From: Sulfurihydrogenibium azorense Az-Fu1
GTDB taxonomy: Bacteria; Aquificota; Aquificia; Aquificales; Hydrogenothermaceae
Reading direction: 5' to 3'
DNA: 64,000 bases
Assembly: GCF_000021545.1 (NCBI RefSeq)
Contig: NC_012438.1
Coordinates: 310,001 to 374,000 of the forward strand
Position numbers and translations under genes: made by a program. Below are positions 8,157 to 17,614 of the stretch, piece after piece (within the stretch, counting starts at the first letter, position 1; each line of letters begins with the position of its first letter). The notes under the pieces were generated by a model. The model saw only the letters and a program-made list of their open reading frames with translations. It searched no databases and was not told the origin of the DNA.

Positions 8157-9248
8157 TTGACGAAAATAATATCCATTGTAGGGACAAGGCCACAATTTAT
8201 AAAAGCTGCTTTGGTTTCTAAAAAGTTGAGAGAAAAAGGGGTTAAAGAAATTTTAGTACATACCGGACAGCACTATGACTTTAATATGTCAGATGTTTTT
8301 TTCAAAGAGCTTGGGCTTCCGGAGCCGGATTACTACCTTGGCATTGGGTCTGGAAATCATGGAGAGCAAACTGGAAAAATGCTTATAGAAATAGAGAAAG
8401 TCTTACTTAAAGAAAAGCCGGATATTGTAATAGTTTATGGAGATACAAACTCTACGCTGGCAGGAGCATTAGCAGCTGCAAAACTTCATATACCTGTTGC
8501 CCATGTAGAAGCAGGCTTGAGAAGTTATAATAAGAAAATGCCAGAAGAGATAAATAGAGTTCTGACAGACCATATATCTACATGGCTATTTACACCTACT
8601 AAGACAGCCGTTGAAAATTTACACAAAGAAGGTATTTCTAAAGGTGTTTACCAAGTGGGAGATGTAATGTTTGATATTGCCTTGGAGAGTATTAATAGGG
8701 TTGATGAGGAAAAAGTTTTAAGTAAATATGGATTAAAGCCAAAAGAGTTTATTTTAGCTACAATACACAGGGCAGAAAATACAGACTTTAGAGAGAATCT
8801 TATAAATATATGGGAAGCTTTAAACGAGATTGCATCTTATGGATATAGAATTATATTCCCGACTCATCCAAGAACAAAAAAAGCTTTAAACGAAGCTGGA
8901 ATTAATATCAACTTTAAAAATGAGAATCTATTATTAATAGAACCTGTTTCTTATTTTGAGATGTTAGCCCTTGAAAAGAATGCCAAACTTATAATAACAG
9001 ATTCAGGTGGAGTTCAAAAAGAAGGATATTTCTGGGAAACTCCTTGTGTAATTCCAAGAAATGAGACAGAGTGGATTGAATTGGTAAAAATAGAATTTAA
9101 TAAACTTGCTGGAAATAAGGCAGAAGCTATTGTAAAATACTCATTAGAGGTTTTAAACGGTGAAAAGCAATATAATATAATCGAGCACTTATATGGAAAA
9201 GGTGATGCTTCTGATAAAATTATTGAGGTTTTAACTCAAGGATGGTAA
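8157..9248 (+). CDS. wbpI: UDP-N-acetylglucosamine 2-epimerase family, WbpI/WecB type
   Basis: 363 residues, cytoplasmic non-hydrolysing epimerase. The family marks are all present: SIVGTRPQFIKAA, LVHTGQHYDFNMSD, VYGDTNSTLAGALAA, HVEAGLRSYNKKMPEE, IHRAENTD and the C-terminal TDSGGVQKEGYFWETPC. WecB and WbpI are hard to tell apart by eye. With wbpD and wbpE homologues in the same locus, the WbpI role is preferred: epimerising UDP-2,3-diacetamido-glucuronate to the manno form. The start is a TTG at 8157 placed eight bases after AAGGAGG, a strong ribosome site that settles the start. Confidence 0.86.
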   Translation: MTKIISIVGTRPQFIKAALVSKKLREKGVKEILVHTGQHYDFNMSDVFFKELGLPEPDYYLGIGSGNHGEQTGKMLIEIEKVLLKEKPDIVIVYGDTNSTLAGALAAAKLHIPVAHVEAGLRSYNKKMPEEINRVLTDHISTWLFTPTKTAVENLHKEGISKGVYQVGDVMFDIALESINRVDEEKVLSKYGLKPKEFILATIHRAENTDFRENLINIWEALNEIASYGYRIIFPTHPRTKKALNEAGININFKNENLLLIEPVSYFEMLALEKNAKLIITDSGGVQKEGYFWETPCVIPRNETEWIELVKIEFNKLAGNKAEAIVKYSLEVLNGEKQYNIIEHLYGKGDASDKIIEVLTQGW

Positions 9249-10462
9249 AGAAGAATATCTGGATTATAAACGAATATGCGGGTTCTCCTTATCATGGAAT
9301 GGAATTTCGACATTACTACTTAGGTAAGGAACTTTTAAAGCTTGGCTACAATGTTACAATAATAACAGCTTCATATTCACATCTATTCAAAAATCCTCCT
9401 AAAGTAAAAGATAGATTTGAGTTAGAAAAAATTGATGGAATTAATTATCTTTGGATAAAAGTTCCTCATTACAGCAAATCTTGGGACAAAAAAAGAGTAA
9501 TAAAATGGCTCCTTTTCACCTATTCCTTATTTAAATTACCTTTGAATAAACTACCTAAACCAGACTATATTATTATTTCACCTATGGAAACTCTACCTGT
9601 ATTACCTTCTTATAAATTAGCTAAAAAATATGATTCAAAATTAATCTTTGAAGTTAAAGATATTTGGCCTCTTTCAATAATTGAACTCGGTAATTACTCT
9701 CCCAAGCATCCATTTATTAAGCTACTTAAATATTTTGAAGATATGGCTATTAAAAAAAGTGATTTAATTGTATCAGTTTTACCAAATTATGGAGAGTATC
9801 TCAAAGATAACGGTTATAAAGATAAAAATTTTATATATATCCCAAACGGAGTAGACTTAGAGGATATGGAAAGAACTGAACCTTTAAACGAAGACATCAA
9901 AAAGCAAATTCCTATGAATAAATTCAAAGTTGCTTACACTGGTACAGTAGGGATAGCTAACGCATTAGAGTATTTAGTCGAAGCTGGTAAAATTTTGAAA
10001 GATTATAAAGATATTTTAATTCTTATAGTTGGAGAAGGGGGAGAAAAAGAAAAATTACAAAAAATGGCTGAAGGTTATGATAATATTAAATTTTTACCAG
10101 CTATTCCAAAAAGGCAGGTTCAAAGTCTGTTAAGTTTGGTAGATGCCTGTTATATAGGATTAAAAAATAAGCATTTATTTAAATACGGTGTATCACCGAA
10201 TAAAATTTTTGATTATATGTATGCAGGAAAACCTATAATACACTCCATTAATACAAAAATTGACATTGTAACAATGGCTAACTGTGGTATTTCTACCAAA
10301 GCAGAAAATCCAAACGCTATTGCTGAAGCAATCTTGAAATTATACAATATGAGTCAAGGAGAAAGAAAAAAGCTTGGCGAAAATGGAAAAAAATATGTTA
10401 TCGAAAATCATTCTTATGAAAAGTTAGCAAAAAGGTTAGATGAGGTTCTAAAAAACTATTAG
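9242..10462 (+). CDS. GT4-family glycosyltransferase, WbuB-like
   Basis: 406 residues. The N-terminus (IWIINEYAGSPYHGMEFRHY, then LGKELLKLGYNVTIITAS) matches the WbuB group of fucosamine-type transferases. The C-terminal half has the GT-B signature: VAYTGTVGIANALEYLVEA, IVGEGGEKEKL, and the donor site HLFKYGVSPNKIFDYMYAGK. The start ATG overlaps the previous stop by seven bases, so the two are translationally coupled. Next comes the aminotransferase at 10476, whose amino-sugar product may be among the sugars used. The specific linkage is unknown. Confidence 0.83.
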   Translation: MVKKNIWIINEYAGSPYHGMEFRHYYLGKELLKLGYNVTIITASYSHLFKNPPKVKDRFELEKIDGINYLWIKVPHYSKSWDKKRVIKWLLFTYSLFKLPLNKLPKPDYIIISPMETLPVLPSYKLAKKYDSKLIFEVKDIWPLSIIELGNYSPKHPFIKLLKYFEDMAIKKSDLIVSVLPNYGEYLKDNGYKDKNFIYIPNGVDLEDMERTEPLNEDIKKQIPMNKFKVAYTGTVGIANALEYLVEAGKILKDYKDILILIVGEGGEKEKLQKMAEGYDNIKFLPAIPKRQVQSLLSLVDACYIGLKNKHLFKYGVSPNKIFDYMYAGKPIIHSINTKIDIVTMANCGISTKAENPNAIAEAILKLYNMSQGERKKLGENGKKYVIENHSYEKLAKRLDEVLKNY

Positions 10463-10475
10463 AGAGGTAAAAGTT

Positions 10476-11621
10476 ATGCAAATTCCCTTTCATAGACCTT
10501 ATATAACAGAGGATGAGATAAACGAAGTAGTAGATAGCCTTAAAAAAGGCTGGATTACGATGGGTTATAAAACTGTTGAATTTGAAAATAGATTTAAAGA
10601 GTATATAGGTTCTAAAAATGCTGTTGCTGTTAATTCCTGTACCGCTGGACTTCATTTAGCACTCAGAGCTATAGGATTAAAAGAAGGAGATGAAGTTATA
10701 GTTCCCACTATCACTTTTGTTGCTACAGCAGAGGTAGTTAACTATTTTAAGGCAAAGCCTGTTTTGGTTGATGTTGAAAAAGATACGCACCTTATTGATG
10801 CTTCAAAAATAGAAGAAAAAATCACACCTAAAACAAAGGCCATAATACCTGTTCATTACTCAGGACAACCAGCCGATATGGATGAAATTCTTGAAATAGC
10901 AAAAAAATACAACCTTTTTGTTATAGAAGATGCTGCTCACTCTTTACCTGCTTGGTATAAAGGTAGAATAGTAGGGATAATAGGAGATATAACAGCTTTT
11001 AGCTTCTATGCAACAAAAACACTTGCTACTGGCGAAGGCGGAATGATAACAACAGATAACGACGAATGGGCTGAAAAAATCAGAATATTGAGACTACACG
11101 GCATAAGCAAAGATGCTTGGAAAAGGTATTCAAAAGAAGGAAGCTGGGAGTATGATGTTTTAGACAATGGGTATAAGTATAATATGACAGATATTAACGC
11201 AGCTTTAGGTCTTGCACAGCTTAAAAAACTTCATTGGATGTGGGAAGAAAGAGTAAGAATAGCCGATGCTTATAATCATGCCTTTAAAGAATATGAAGAA
11301 TTAATACCTTATATTGTAAAAAGTGATAGAGTTTCATCTTGGCATCTTTATCCATTAAAACTAAACTTAGAAGCTCTAAAAATAAGTAGAAATCAATTTA
11401 TAGAAGAACTTAAAAGTAGGGGAATAGGAACTAGTATTCATTTTATACCTTTATATAGGTTTTCTTACTATAAAGATCAAGGATACGATAAAAACTATCC
11501 TAATAGTGAATGGATTTTTGAGAAAGTTTTATCTTTACCTATTTTCCCTGGAATGACTCAACAAGAGGTAAACTATATAATTGAAAATGTTATAGATATT
11601 GTAAATAAGAACAAAAGGTAA
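10476..11621 (+). CDS. DegT/DnrJ/EryC1/StrS sugar aminotransferase
   Basis: 381 residues, PLP enzyme that transaminates a nucleotide keto-sugar. Motifs: IPFHRPYITEDEINEV, WITMGYKTVEFENRF, AVNSCTAGLHLALRAIGL, GDEVIVPTITFVATAE, VIEDAAHSLPAWY, the PLP-lysine stretch FYATKTLATGEGGMIT and YNMTDINAALGLAQL. It is a typical PglE-like or WecE-like member of normal length, without the PIN domain carried by the other aminotransferase at 686. With WbpM/PglF (12228) and the initiating transferase (11626) just downstream, it probably makes the 4-amino sugar first loaded on the lipid carrier. Shine-Dalgarno GAGAGG precedes the ATG. Confidence 0.88.
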   Translation: MQIPFHRPYITEDEINEVVDSLKKGWITMGYKTVEFENRFKEYIGSKNAVAVNSCTAGLHLALRAIGLKEGDEVIVPTITFVATAEVVNYFKAKPVLVDVEKDTHLIDASKIEEKITPKTKAIIPVHYSGQPADMDEILEIAKKYNLFVIEDAAHSLPAWYKGRIVGIIGDITAFSFYATKTLATGEGGMITTDNDEWAEKIRILRLHGISKDAWKRYSKEGSWEYDVLDNGYKYNMTDINAALGLAQLKKLHWMWEERVRIADAYNHAFKEYEELIPYIVKSDRVSSWHLYPLKLNLEALKISRNQFIEELKSRGIGTSIHFIPLYRFSYYKDQGYDKNYPNSEWIFEKVLSLPIFPGMTQQEVNYIIENVIDIVNKNKR

Positions 11622-11625
11622 TGAA

Positions 11626-12231
11626 ATGATTTATAGGAAATATATAAAAAGAATTATAGACTTTTTATTAGCTTTAATAGGAATTATCCTTCTAATACCT
11701 TTTTTTATTATAATAGCTATTCTCATAAAAAAAGAAGATGGTGGTAGTATATTCTTTAAACAAGTTCGAGTAGGACAATATGGAAAACCTTTCAGAATTT
11801 ACAAGTTTAGAACTATGGTAGAAAATGCTGGAAAGATGGGCTCTCAGGTGACAAAAGGAGATGACCCAAGAATTACAAAGATAGGAAAGTTTTTAAGAAA
11901 ATACAAATTAGATGAACTTCCTCAACTTATAAATGTATTAAAGGGTGATATGAGTTTAGTAGGTCCAAGACCAGAAGTTCCAAAGTATGTTGAAGTTTAT
12001 AAAGAAGACTATAACGAGATATTGAAAGTTAAACCTGGTATCACTGATTATGCTACTTTAGAATATGTAGACGAAGAAGAGATACTAAAAGGTGCTAATG
12101 ATGTAGAAAAAGTCTATCTTGAAAAGGTGTTACCTGAAAAAATAAAATATTATAAAAAATATATTAACGATATTAGCTTTTTGACAGATTTAAAACTTAT
12201 TTTAAAAACTCTTAAAAAGATAATAAGATGA
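11626..12231 (+). CDS. Initiating sugar-phosphate transferase (PglC/WcaJ/WbaP family)
   Basis: 201 residues, polyprenyl-phosphate phosphoglycosyltransferase. It places the first sugar phosphate on undecaprenyl phosphate at the inner membrane. One N-terminal hydrophobic segment (residues about 10-32) acts as a re-entrant membrane helix. The catalytic domain shows FFKQVRVGQYGKPFRIYKFRTM, LRKYKLDELPQLINVLKGDM and SLVGPRPEVPKYV, the standard family signature with the Asp-Glu pair. It is the short PglC-like form rather than the long WbaP form. The stop overlaps the next gene start by four bases. Its place between the aminotransferase and the 4,6-dehydratase matches Pgl-type loci. Confidence 0.88.
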   Translation: MIYRKYIKRIIDFLLALIGIILLIPFFIIIAILIKKEDGGSIFFKQVRVGQYGKPFRIYKFRTMVENAGKMGSQVTKGDDPRITKIGKFLRKYKLDELPQLINVLKGDMSLVGPRPEVPKYVEVYKEDYNEILKVKPGITDYATLEYVDEEEILKGANDVEKVYLEKVLPEKIKYYKKYINDISFLTDLKLILKTLKKIIR

Positions 12232-14108
12232 GAAAAATAAAAGATTTTTTAAAAAAAATATTTGAACCTACAAAAGCAAAAAGATTTTTGTTTTTTTTAT
12301 TTAATGATTTACTAATTTTCATGTTTAGCTTTATTTTCTCTTTTTACTTAAGATTTGAGTTTAACATACCAGAAAATTATAAAAGTTCAATAATTTACTG
12401 GGTAATACCTTTAACTTTAGGTAAAGTGTTAATTTTCTATTTTTTAGATATTTATAAATTAAACTGGAGATTCGTTGGACTTCGTGAACTCTCAAAAATT
12501 TTCTTAGGTTTACTTTCCTTTTTTGTAGTTATTTTCTTTTTGAATTATCTCCTACAGAAAAATTTTAACTCTTTGTCTATTCCTCAATCTGTTTTAGTTA
12601 TAGATTTTTTCATATCTCTAATTTTAATTGGATCGCTTAGAATCTCAAAAAGGATTTATTTAGAAATTTTTTCTATAAATAAAAGTGGTAAAAGAACACT
12701 TATAGTAGGTGCAGGGTCAACAGGAGAAAGGATTGTAAGAGGTTTAATAAAAGATCCAAATTATAATCCTGTAGGATTTGTAGATGACGATCCTAACAAA
12801 TTAGGTACTACTATTCACGGTGTACCTGTTTTAAACAGCCTAGATAATATTCAAGATGTTATTAAGGAGAATAGAATAGAGTCTGTTATTTTAGCTATTC
12901 CAAGTCTTAATCATAGAGAGATAAAAAGATTATACAATTTTATTAAAGAGCAAGGAATAAATGATATAAAAATAGTACCAAGTTTAAAAAACCTCCCTAA
13001 CAACATAGAACTATCAGTAAAAACTTTAAAGGACATCTCTATAGAAGACTTACTATTTAGAGAGGAAATTAATATAGATAAAGATAAAGTCACAAAATTT
13101 TTAAAAGGAAAGAAAATATTTATCTCAGGAGCTGGTGGATCAATAGGCAGTGAAATAGTAAGACAAGTTATAGATTTCAATCCATGTATGATAATAGCCT
13201 TTGAGATAGATGAAACGGAACTTTATAATCTAACTTTAGAAGTTTTAGATAAATGCAAAGGATATGGAATAGAGTTTATTCCAATAGTAGGAGATATAAG
13301 AAATAAGGACAAATTAGATAATATTTTCAAAAAGTATGCTCCTAAAATAGTTTTTCATGCTGCAGCCTATAAACACGTTCCTCTAATGGAGTATTTTCCT
13401 GAAGAAGCTGTAAAAACAAATGTATTTGGTACTTATAACCTTGCCGATGTATCTGTAAAATATAAAGTTGAAAAGTTTGTTAATATTTCTACTGACAAAG
13501 CGGTAAATCCAACAAGTATAATGGGAGCTACTAAAAGACTTGCAGAGATAATATGTAATAGTTTTAATCAGGTAAACATAACTAAATTTATATCTGTGAG
13601 ATTTGGAAACGTACTGGGAAGTCGTGGAAGTGTAATACCAATTTTTTTAGAACAAATTAAAAAAGGTGGTCCAGTAACTGTAACACATCCAGAAATGCAA
13701 AGATATTTTATGACTATTCCAGAAGCAGTATTACTTGTATTACAAGCTGCAGCGATGGGAGAAGGAGGAGAAATTTTTGTTCTTGATATGGGAGAACCTA
13801 TAAAAATAGTTAAACTTGCAGAAGAACTAATTAGATTACAAAACTTAGAGCCTTACAAAGATATAGAAATTGTTTTTTCAGGTTTAAGACCGGGAGAAAA
13901 GCTGTTCGAAGAGTTATTAACAGCAGAAGAAGGTACAGATAAAACCTACCATGAAAAAATATATATAGCGAAAAATCCAAAGTTTATGACTTTACAAGAT
14001 TTAGATTACTACTTAAAAGAATTAGAAAAAATAATAGAATTATGTCCTGAGAATATAAAAGACTTTTTAAAAAAGATAGTTCCATTTTATACTGATAACA
14101 AAGATTGA
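12228..14108 (+). CDS. wbpM: Membrane nucleotide-sugar 4,6-dehydratase, WbpM/PglF type
   Basis: 626 residues. Four N-terminal membrane segments (about 15-130), then a CoA-binding-like domain (LIVGAGSTGERIVRGLI), then an extended short-chain dehydrogenase domain. The NAD site is GAGGSIGSEIVRQ. Downstream are FHAAAYKHVPLME, ISTDKAVNPTSIMGATKR (the Ser-Met-Lys form of the catalytic site typical of WbpM/PglF in place of Ser-Tyr-Lys) and SVRFGNVLGSRGSV. Known members turn UDP-GlcNAc into the 4-keto-6-deoxy sugar that a DegT aminotransferase then uses, which fits the neighbour at 10476. The length is normal for the family. Confidence 0.9.
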   Translation: MRKIKDFLKKIFEPTKAKRFLFFLFNDLLIFMFSFIFSFYLRFEFNIPENYKSSIIYWVIPLTLGKVLIFYFLDIYKLNWRFVGLRELSKIFLGLLSFFVVIFFLNYLLQKNFNSLSIPQSVLVIDFFISLILIGSLRISKRIYLEIFSINKSGKRTLIVGAGSTGERIVRGLIKDPNYNPVGFVDDDPNKLGTTIHGVPVLNSLDNIQDVIKENRIESVILAIPSLNHREIKRLYNFIKEQGINDIKIVPSLKNLPNNIELSVKTLKDISIEDLLFREEINIDKDKVTKFLKGKKIFISGAGGSIGSEIVRQVIDFNPCMIIAFEIDETELYNLTLEVLDKCKGYGIEFIPIVGDIRNKDKLDNIFKKYAPKIVFHAAAYKHVPLMEYFPEEAVKTNVFGTYNLADVSVKYKVEKFVNISTDKAVNPTSIMGATKRLAEIICNSFNQVNITKFISVRFGNVLGSRGSVIPIFLEQIKKGGPVTVTHPEMQRYFMTIPEAVLLVLQAAAMGEGGEIFVLDMGEPIKIVKLAEELIRLQNLEPYKDIEIVFSGLRPGEKLFEELLTAEEGTDKTYHEKIYIAKNPKFMTLQDLDYYLKELEKIIELCPENIKDFLKKIVPFYTDNKD

Positions 14109-14117
14109 TTCCTATTT

Positions 14118-14432
14118 ATGGTGAGGTTATTAATTGGCTTTAATCCAAAAACTTGTTTAAATAGATTGTTTATACCATCTGGATATAATTGCAAACTTAA
14201 TAGAGGAAATTACATAAAAAGACAACAAAGATATCGCAAAATCATAGAAAATTTAGCAAAGAATTACAAAAATGTAAAAATCCTTGATCCTGAAGATATT
14301 TTTTGTGATGATAGCTACTGCTATTTATATAAAGACGGTAAGATCTTATATTCTGATGATGATCATGTAAGTAAATATGGTTCTTTTCTTATTGCAAAAA
14401 AGATAAGAAGTTTACTTAACATTAGAGAATAA
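14118..14432 (+). pseudogene. C-terminal remnant of an OafA-like acyltransferase (SGNH domain tail)
   Basis: 104 residues that read like the end of an acyltransferase-3/SGNH fusion: CLNRLFIPSGYNC, a helical stretch, VKILDPEDIFCDDSYC, then LYSDDDHVSKYGSFLIAKKI, where Asp and His are the last two members of the SGNH catalytic set. The membrane part and the Ser block are missing, and there is no ribosome site before the ATG. It sits ten bases after wbpM. The simplest reading is a gene that decorated the glycan with acetyl groups and has been mostly deleted. Confidence 0.65.
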
Positions 14433-14468
14433 AAAAGTATAAAATAATTTTTCTACAGGAGGAATTTT

Positions 14469-15872
14469 ATGAAAGCTGTTATACTTGCAGGTGGAAGTGG
14501 GACGAGGTTGTTTCCGTTATCAAGAAAAAATTACCCAAAACAGTTTTTAAAAATAGGAAGTAGTAAATCCTTATTTCAAAATACAGTTTTAAGATTATCT
14601 CCAATCTCAAAAGATCCAATCATAATTACAAATAAAGAGTATAAATTCCACGTTATAAATCAACTTAAAGAAATAGGAATAACCAACTACCATCTAATAG
14701 AAGAACCTGTTGGTAGAAACACAGCTCCTGCTATTGCTTTAGCCCTAAAGTTTGCAATAGAGCAGTTAGACCTCCCAGAAGACGAGGTTTTAGGTATATT
14801 CCCTTCAGACCACCTTATAGAACCAACTGACCTTTTTGTAGATTATGTAAAAAAAGCAGAAAAAGTAGCAAAAGATTACCTTATAACCTTTGGAATAAAA
14901 CCAACAAAACCAGAAACAGGATACGGCTACATAGAGTCAGGAGAAAAAATTAACGATTACACATACAAAGTAGTAAAATTCCACGAAAAACCTTCATTAG
15001 AAAAAGCCCAATCCTACATACAAAAAGGAAACTACTACTGGAACAGTGGGATGTTTGCCTTTACTATCTCAAATATCCTTCAAGAACTAAAAAAACACAG
15101 CCTAGACATATATCAACTTTTCCAAGAAAACTCTTACCAATCCTTACTTGAAAACTTTCAAAATATGCCAGATATATCCATAGATTATGCCATAATGGAA
15201 AAAACAGGCAAAGCAGCTGTCATACCTCTTGACCTAAAATGGTCTGACCTTGGGTCATGGGATAGCGTTTATCAAACCTTAGACAAAGACCAAAACCAAA
15301 ACGTAAAAGAAGGAAAAGTAGTAGACATAGATACAAAAAACTCTGTAATAATTTCAAACAAAAGATTAATAACCACAATATCAGTAGAAGATTTAATAAT
15401 AGTAGAAACAGACGATGTTATCCTTATAGCCAAAAAAGGAGAAACTCAAAAAGTAAAAGATTTAGTAAACACCTTAAAAGAAAACCCACAGTATAAAGAA
15501 ACAACAGAGATACATAAAACAGTCTACAGGCCTTGGGGAAGCTATACAGAGCTTGAAGAAGGAGAAAGATACAGAATAAAAAGAATAGTAGTAAACCCCG
15601 GAGAATCTTTAAGTATGCAGATGCATCATCACAGAAGTGAACACTGGGTAGTAGTAAGAGGAACGGCTAAGGTCATATTAGAAGATATTTATGGAAAAGA
15701 AAGAAAAGAGTACTACATTCACGAAAATGAAAGTATATACGTCCCAAAAAGCACAAAACACAGACTCTCAAACCCCGGTAAAATTCCCCTTGAAATCATT
15801 GAAATTCAAGTAGGAGAGTACGTAAAAGAAGATGATATAATAAGATTTGAAGACAACTACGGCAGGACATAA
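14469..15872 (+). CDS. manC: Mannose-1-phosphate guanylyltransferase / mannose-6-phosphate isomerase
   Basis: 467 residues, bifunctional type II enzyme supplying GDP-mannose. The N-terminal nucleotidyltransferase half has [49 protein letters not shown] and NYYWNSGMFAF. The C-terminal cupin half carries the isomerase site: RPWGSYTELEEGERYRIKRI, then MQMHHHRSEHWVVVRGTAKV. An AGGAGG ribosome site precedes the ATG. It is the first intact gene after the acyltransferase remnant and has a small A+T-rich upstream gap, so it may begin its own transcription unit. The length is normal. Confidence 0.93.
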   Translation: MKAVILAGGSGTRLFPLSRKNYPKQFLKIGSSKSLFQNTVLRLSPISKDPIIITNKEYKFHVINQLKEIGITNYHLIEEPVGRNTAPAIALALKFAIEQLDLPEDEVLGIFPSDHLIEPTDLFVDYVKKAEKVAKDYLITFGIKPTKPETGYGYIESGEKINDYTYKVVKFHEKPSLEKAQSYIQKGNYYWNSGMFAFTISNILQELKKHSLDIYQLFQENSYQSLLENFQNMPDISIDYAIMEKTGKAAVIPLDLKWSDLGSWDSVYQTLDKDQNQNVKEGKVVDIDTKNSVIISNKRLITTISVEDLIIVETDDVILIAKKGETQKVKDLVNTLKENPQYKETTEIHKTVYRPWGSYTELEEGERYRIKRIVVNPGESLSMQMHHHRSEHWVVVRGTAKVILEDIYGKERKEYYIHENESIYVPKSTKHRLSNPGKIPLEIIEIQVGEYVKEDDIIRFEDNYGRT

Positions 15873-15905
15873 ATTTAATTACAAAACCCTTAAGAGGAGT
15901 TAGAT

Positions 15906-16490
15906 ATGGAAGTGTTAGAAGAGAAAGTGTCCAAACTTGAAGAAATGATGATGAGACTTCTCTACATCCAACAAAAAACAGAAATGGAGATCCAAAGTTT
16001 AAGTAGAGAGATAAAAGAGTACAAACAGGAAGTTGACAAACAAATAAGAGATATGAACAAAAAATGGGGAGAAATATCTAACAAATTGGGAACTATAGTT
16101 GAGTATATAATCTTCCCAGCTGCAAAATCAGTTTTAGAAAAGTACTTTAACTGTGAAATAACAGATATACACATGAATAGGAAAAGAAAGAAAGATAATC
16201 TAAAAGATGAGTTTGATGTAATTGCTGTTAGCGACCCTTGTAAAACTGTTTATCTAATAGAAGTAAAAGCAACTCCAAAGATAGATTATATAAATGAGTT
16301 TAAAGATGAGAAATTAGAAAGATTTAAAGCATTATTCCCAGAGTATGAAGATTATAAACTCATCCCCATATTTGCATCTTTAAGGTTAGAAGATGATATA
16401 GTAAACTACCTAACAAAAAACAAAATATACGCAATGGCATATAGAGAATGGGAATATATGGATATCCTCAACTTTGATGAGATAAAATAA
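15906..16490 (+). CDS. Coiled-coil protein with PD-(D/E)XK nuclease-like C-terminus (paralogue 1)
   Basis: 194 residues of unknown role. The N-terminal 60 residues form a charged coiled coil ([20 protein letters not shown] onward). The C-terminal domain has the restriction-endonuclease-fold pattern EFDVIAV, then VYLIEVKAT (Asp, then Glu-x-Lys), and the family ending [16 protein letters not shown]. Its 5' part is nearly identical in DNA to the gene at 20495, which has extra coiled-coil repeats. It is inserted between manC and rfbA on the same strand. Such proteins occur as multicopy accessory genes in thermophiles; the function is not known, and involvement in DNA cleavage is only suggested by the fold motif. 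Confidence 0.72.
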   Translation: MEVLEEKVSKLEEMMMRLLYIQQKTEMEIQSLSREIKEYKQEVDKQIRDMNKKWGEISNKLGTIVEYIIFPAAKSVLEKYFNCEITDIHMNRKRKKDNLKDEFDVIAVSDPCKTVYLIEVKATPKIDYINEFKDEKLERFKALFPEYEDYKLIPIFASLRLEDDIVNYLTKNKIYAMAYREWEYMDILNFDEIK

Positions 16491-16500
16491 GGAGGTTTTT

Positions 16501-17376
16501 GTGAAGGCTATTATACTTGCTGGAGGTAGTGGAACTAGACTTTATCCGGTTACACTGGTCATAAATAAACATTTTCTACCTATATACAACAAACCAATGA
16601 TATATTATCCTTTATCATTAGTTATGTTACTTGGAATCAAAGATGTTATCTTTGTGGTAAATCCTTCTGATTTAAATACTTTTAAAAGTATGTTTGGAGA
16701 TGGTAGTAAGTTAGGTATGAATATACAGTATGTTATCCAAAATAAGCCAAATGGACTTGCCGAAGGACTTATATTAGCTGAAGATTTTATTAAAGATGAT
16801 ACTGTGTGTTATATACTTGGAGATAATATCTTTTTTGGACACGATATTGTAAAGATTATGAAACAGGCAAAAGAAGAAGTAGAAAAAAACGGTGGTGCTT
16901 ACGTTTTTGGATACTATGTAAAAGACCCGGAAAGATTTGGAGTTGTAGAATTTGATGAAGAAGGAAATGTAATATCAATAGAAGAAAAACCAAAGAAACC
17001 AAAATCCAACTATGCAATAGTAGGACTTTACTTTTATGATAAAGAAGCTGTAGAAATTGCTAAAAATGTAAAACCATCTAATAGAGGAGAGTTAGAAATT
17101 ACATCTGTTAACGAAGAGTATCTTAAAAAGGGAAAGTTAAAGGTTAAACTTCTTGGCAGAGGTTTTGCTTGGTTTGATGCAGGAACTCACGATAGCTTCT
17201 TAGAAGCTGGAGAGTTTGTGGCAACTATAGAAAAAAGGACCGGACTTATGATAGGATGTATAGAAGAGATAGCATATAAAAACGGCTGGATAACCAAAGA
17301 CCAACTTTTAGAACTTGCCAAACCACTAAAAAAGACAGATTATGGAAAATATTTGTTAGAAATAGCAGGAGAATAA
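16501..17376 (+). CDS. rfbA: Glucose-1-phosphate thymidylyltransferase
   Basis: 291 residues, first step of dTDP-L-rhamnose synthesis: dTTP plus glucose-1-phosphate to dTDP-glucose. Motifs are [65 protein letters not shown] and [17 protein letters not shown]. It begins with GTG at 16501, set by a strong ribosome site (AAGGAGG at 16489-16495). The rhamnose genes follow in the order A, C, B, D, but a toxin-antitoxin pair lies between rfbA and rfbC. Confidence 0.94.
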   Translation: MKAIILAGGSGTRLYPVTLVINKHFLPIYNKPMIYYPLSLVMLLGIKDVIFVVNPSDLNTFKSMFGDGSKLGMNIQYVIQNKPNGLAEGLILAEDFIKDDTVCYILGDNIFFGHDIVKIMKQAKEEVEKNGGAYVFGYYVKDPERFGVVEFDEEGNVISIEEKPKKPKSNYAIVGLYFYDKEAVEIAKNVKPSNRGELEITSVNEEYLKKGKLKVKLLGRGFAWFDAGTHDSFLEAGEFVATIEKRTGLMIGCIEEIAYKNGWITKDQLLELAKPLKKTDYGKYLLEIAGE

Positions 17377-17395
17377 ATTATATAGAGGTTAAACA

Positions 17396-17614
17396 ATGAA
17401 AACTATAAAAGATCAAGAGTTAATAAGCTTAATAGAAAGCTTACCGGATAGTATGAAGAAAGAAGTGAAAGACTTTGTAGAGTATTTATTATATAAATCC
17501 AGAAAAAAGCAGAATTTAAAACTTAGTTGGAAAGGAGGACTATCTGAATATAAAGATAGATTTACATCATTAGAACTTGAAAAGAAAGCTTTAGAATGGA
17601 GAATACATCCTTAA
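17396..17614 (+). CDS. Antitoxin, DUF2281/VapB-like
   Basis: 72 residues. The N-terminus ISLIESLPDSMKKEVKDFVEY followed by LLYKSRKK is the DUF2281-type helical pattern found in antitoxins that accompany PIN-domain toxins. The C-terminal WKGGLSEYKDRFTSLELEKK-like region would wrap the toxin. The stop codon shares a base with the toxin start (TAATG at 17612-17616). It lies in the middle of the rhamnose gene set. Neutralisation of the adjacent PIN protein is expected from the family. Confidence 0.78.
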   Translation: MKTIKDQELISLIESLPDSMKKEVKDFVEYLLYKSRKKQNLKLSWKGGLSEYKDRFTSLELEKKALEWRIHP

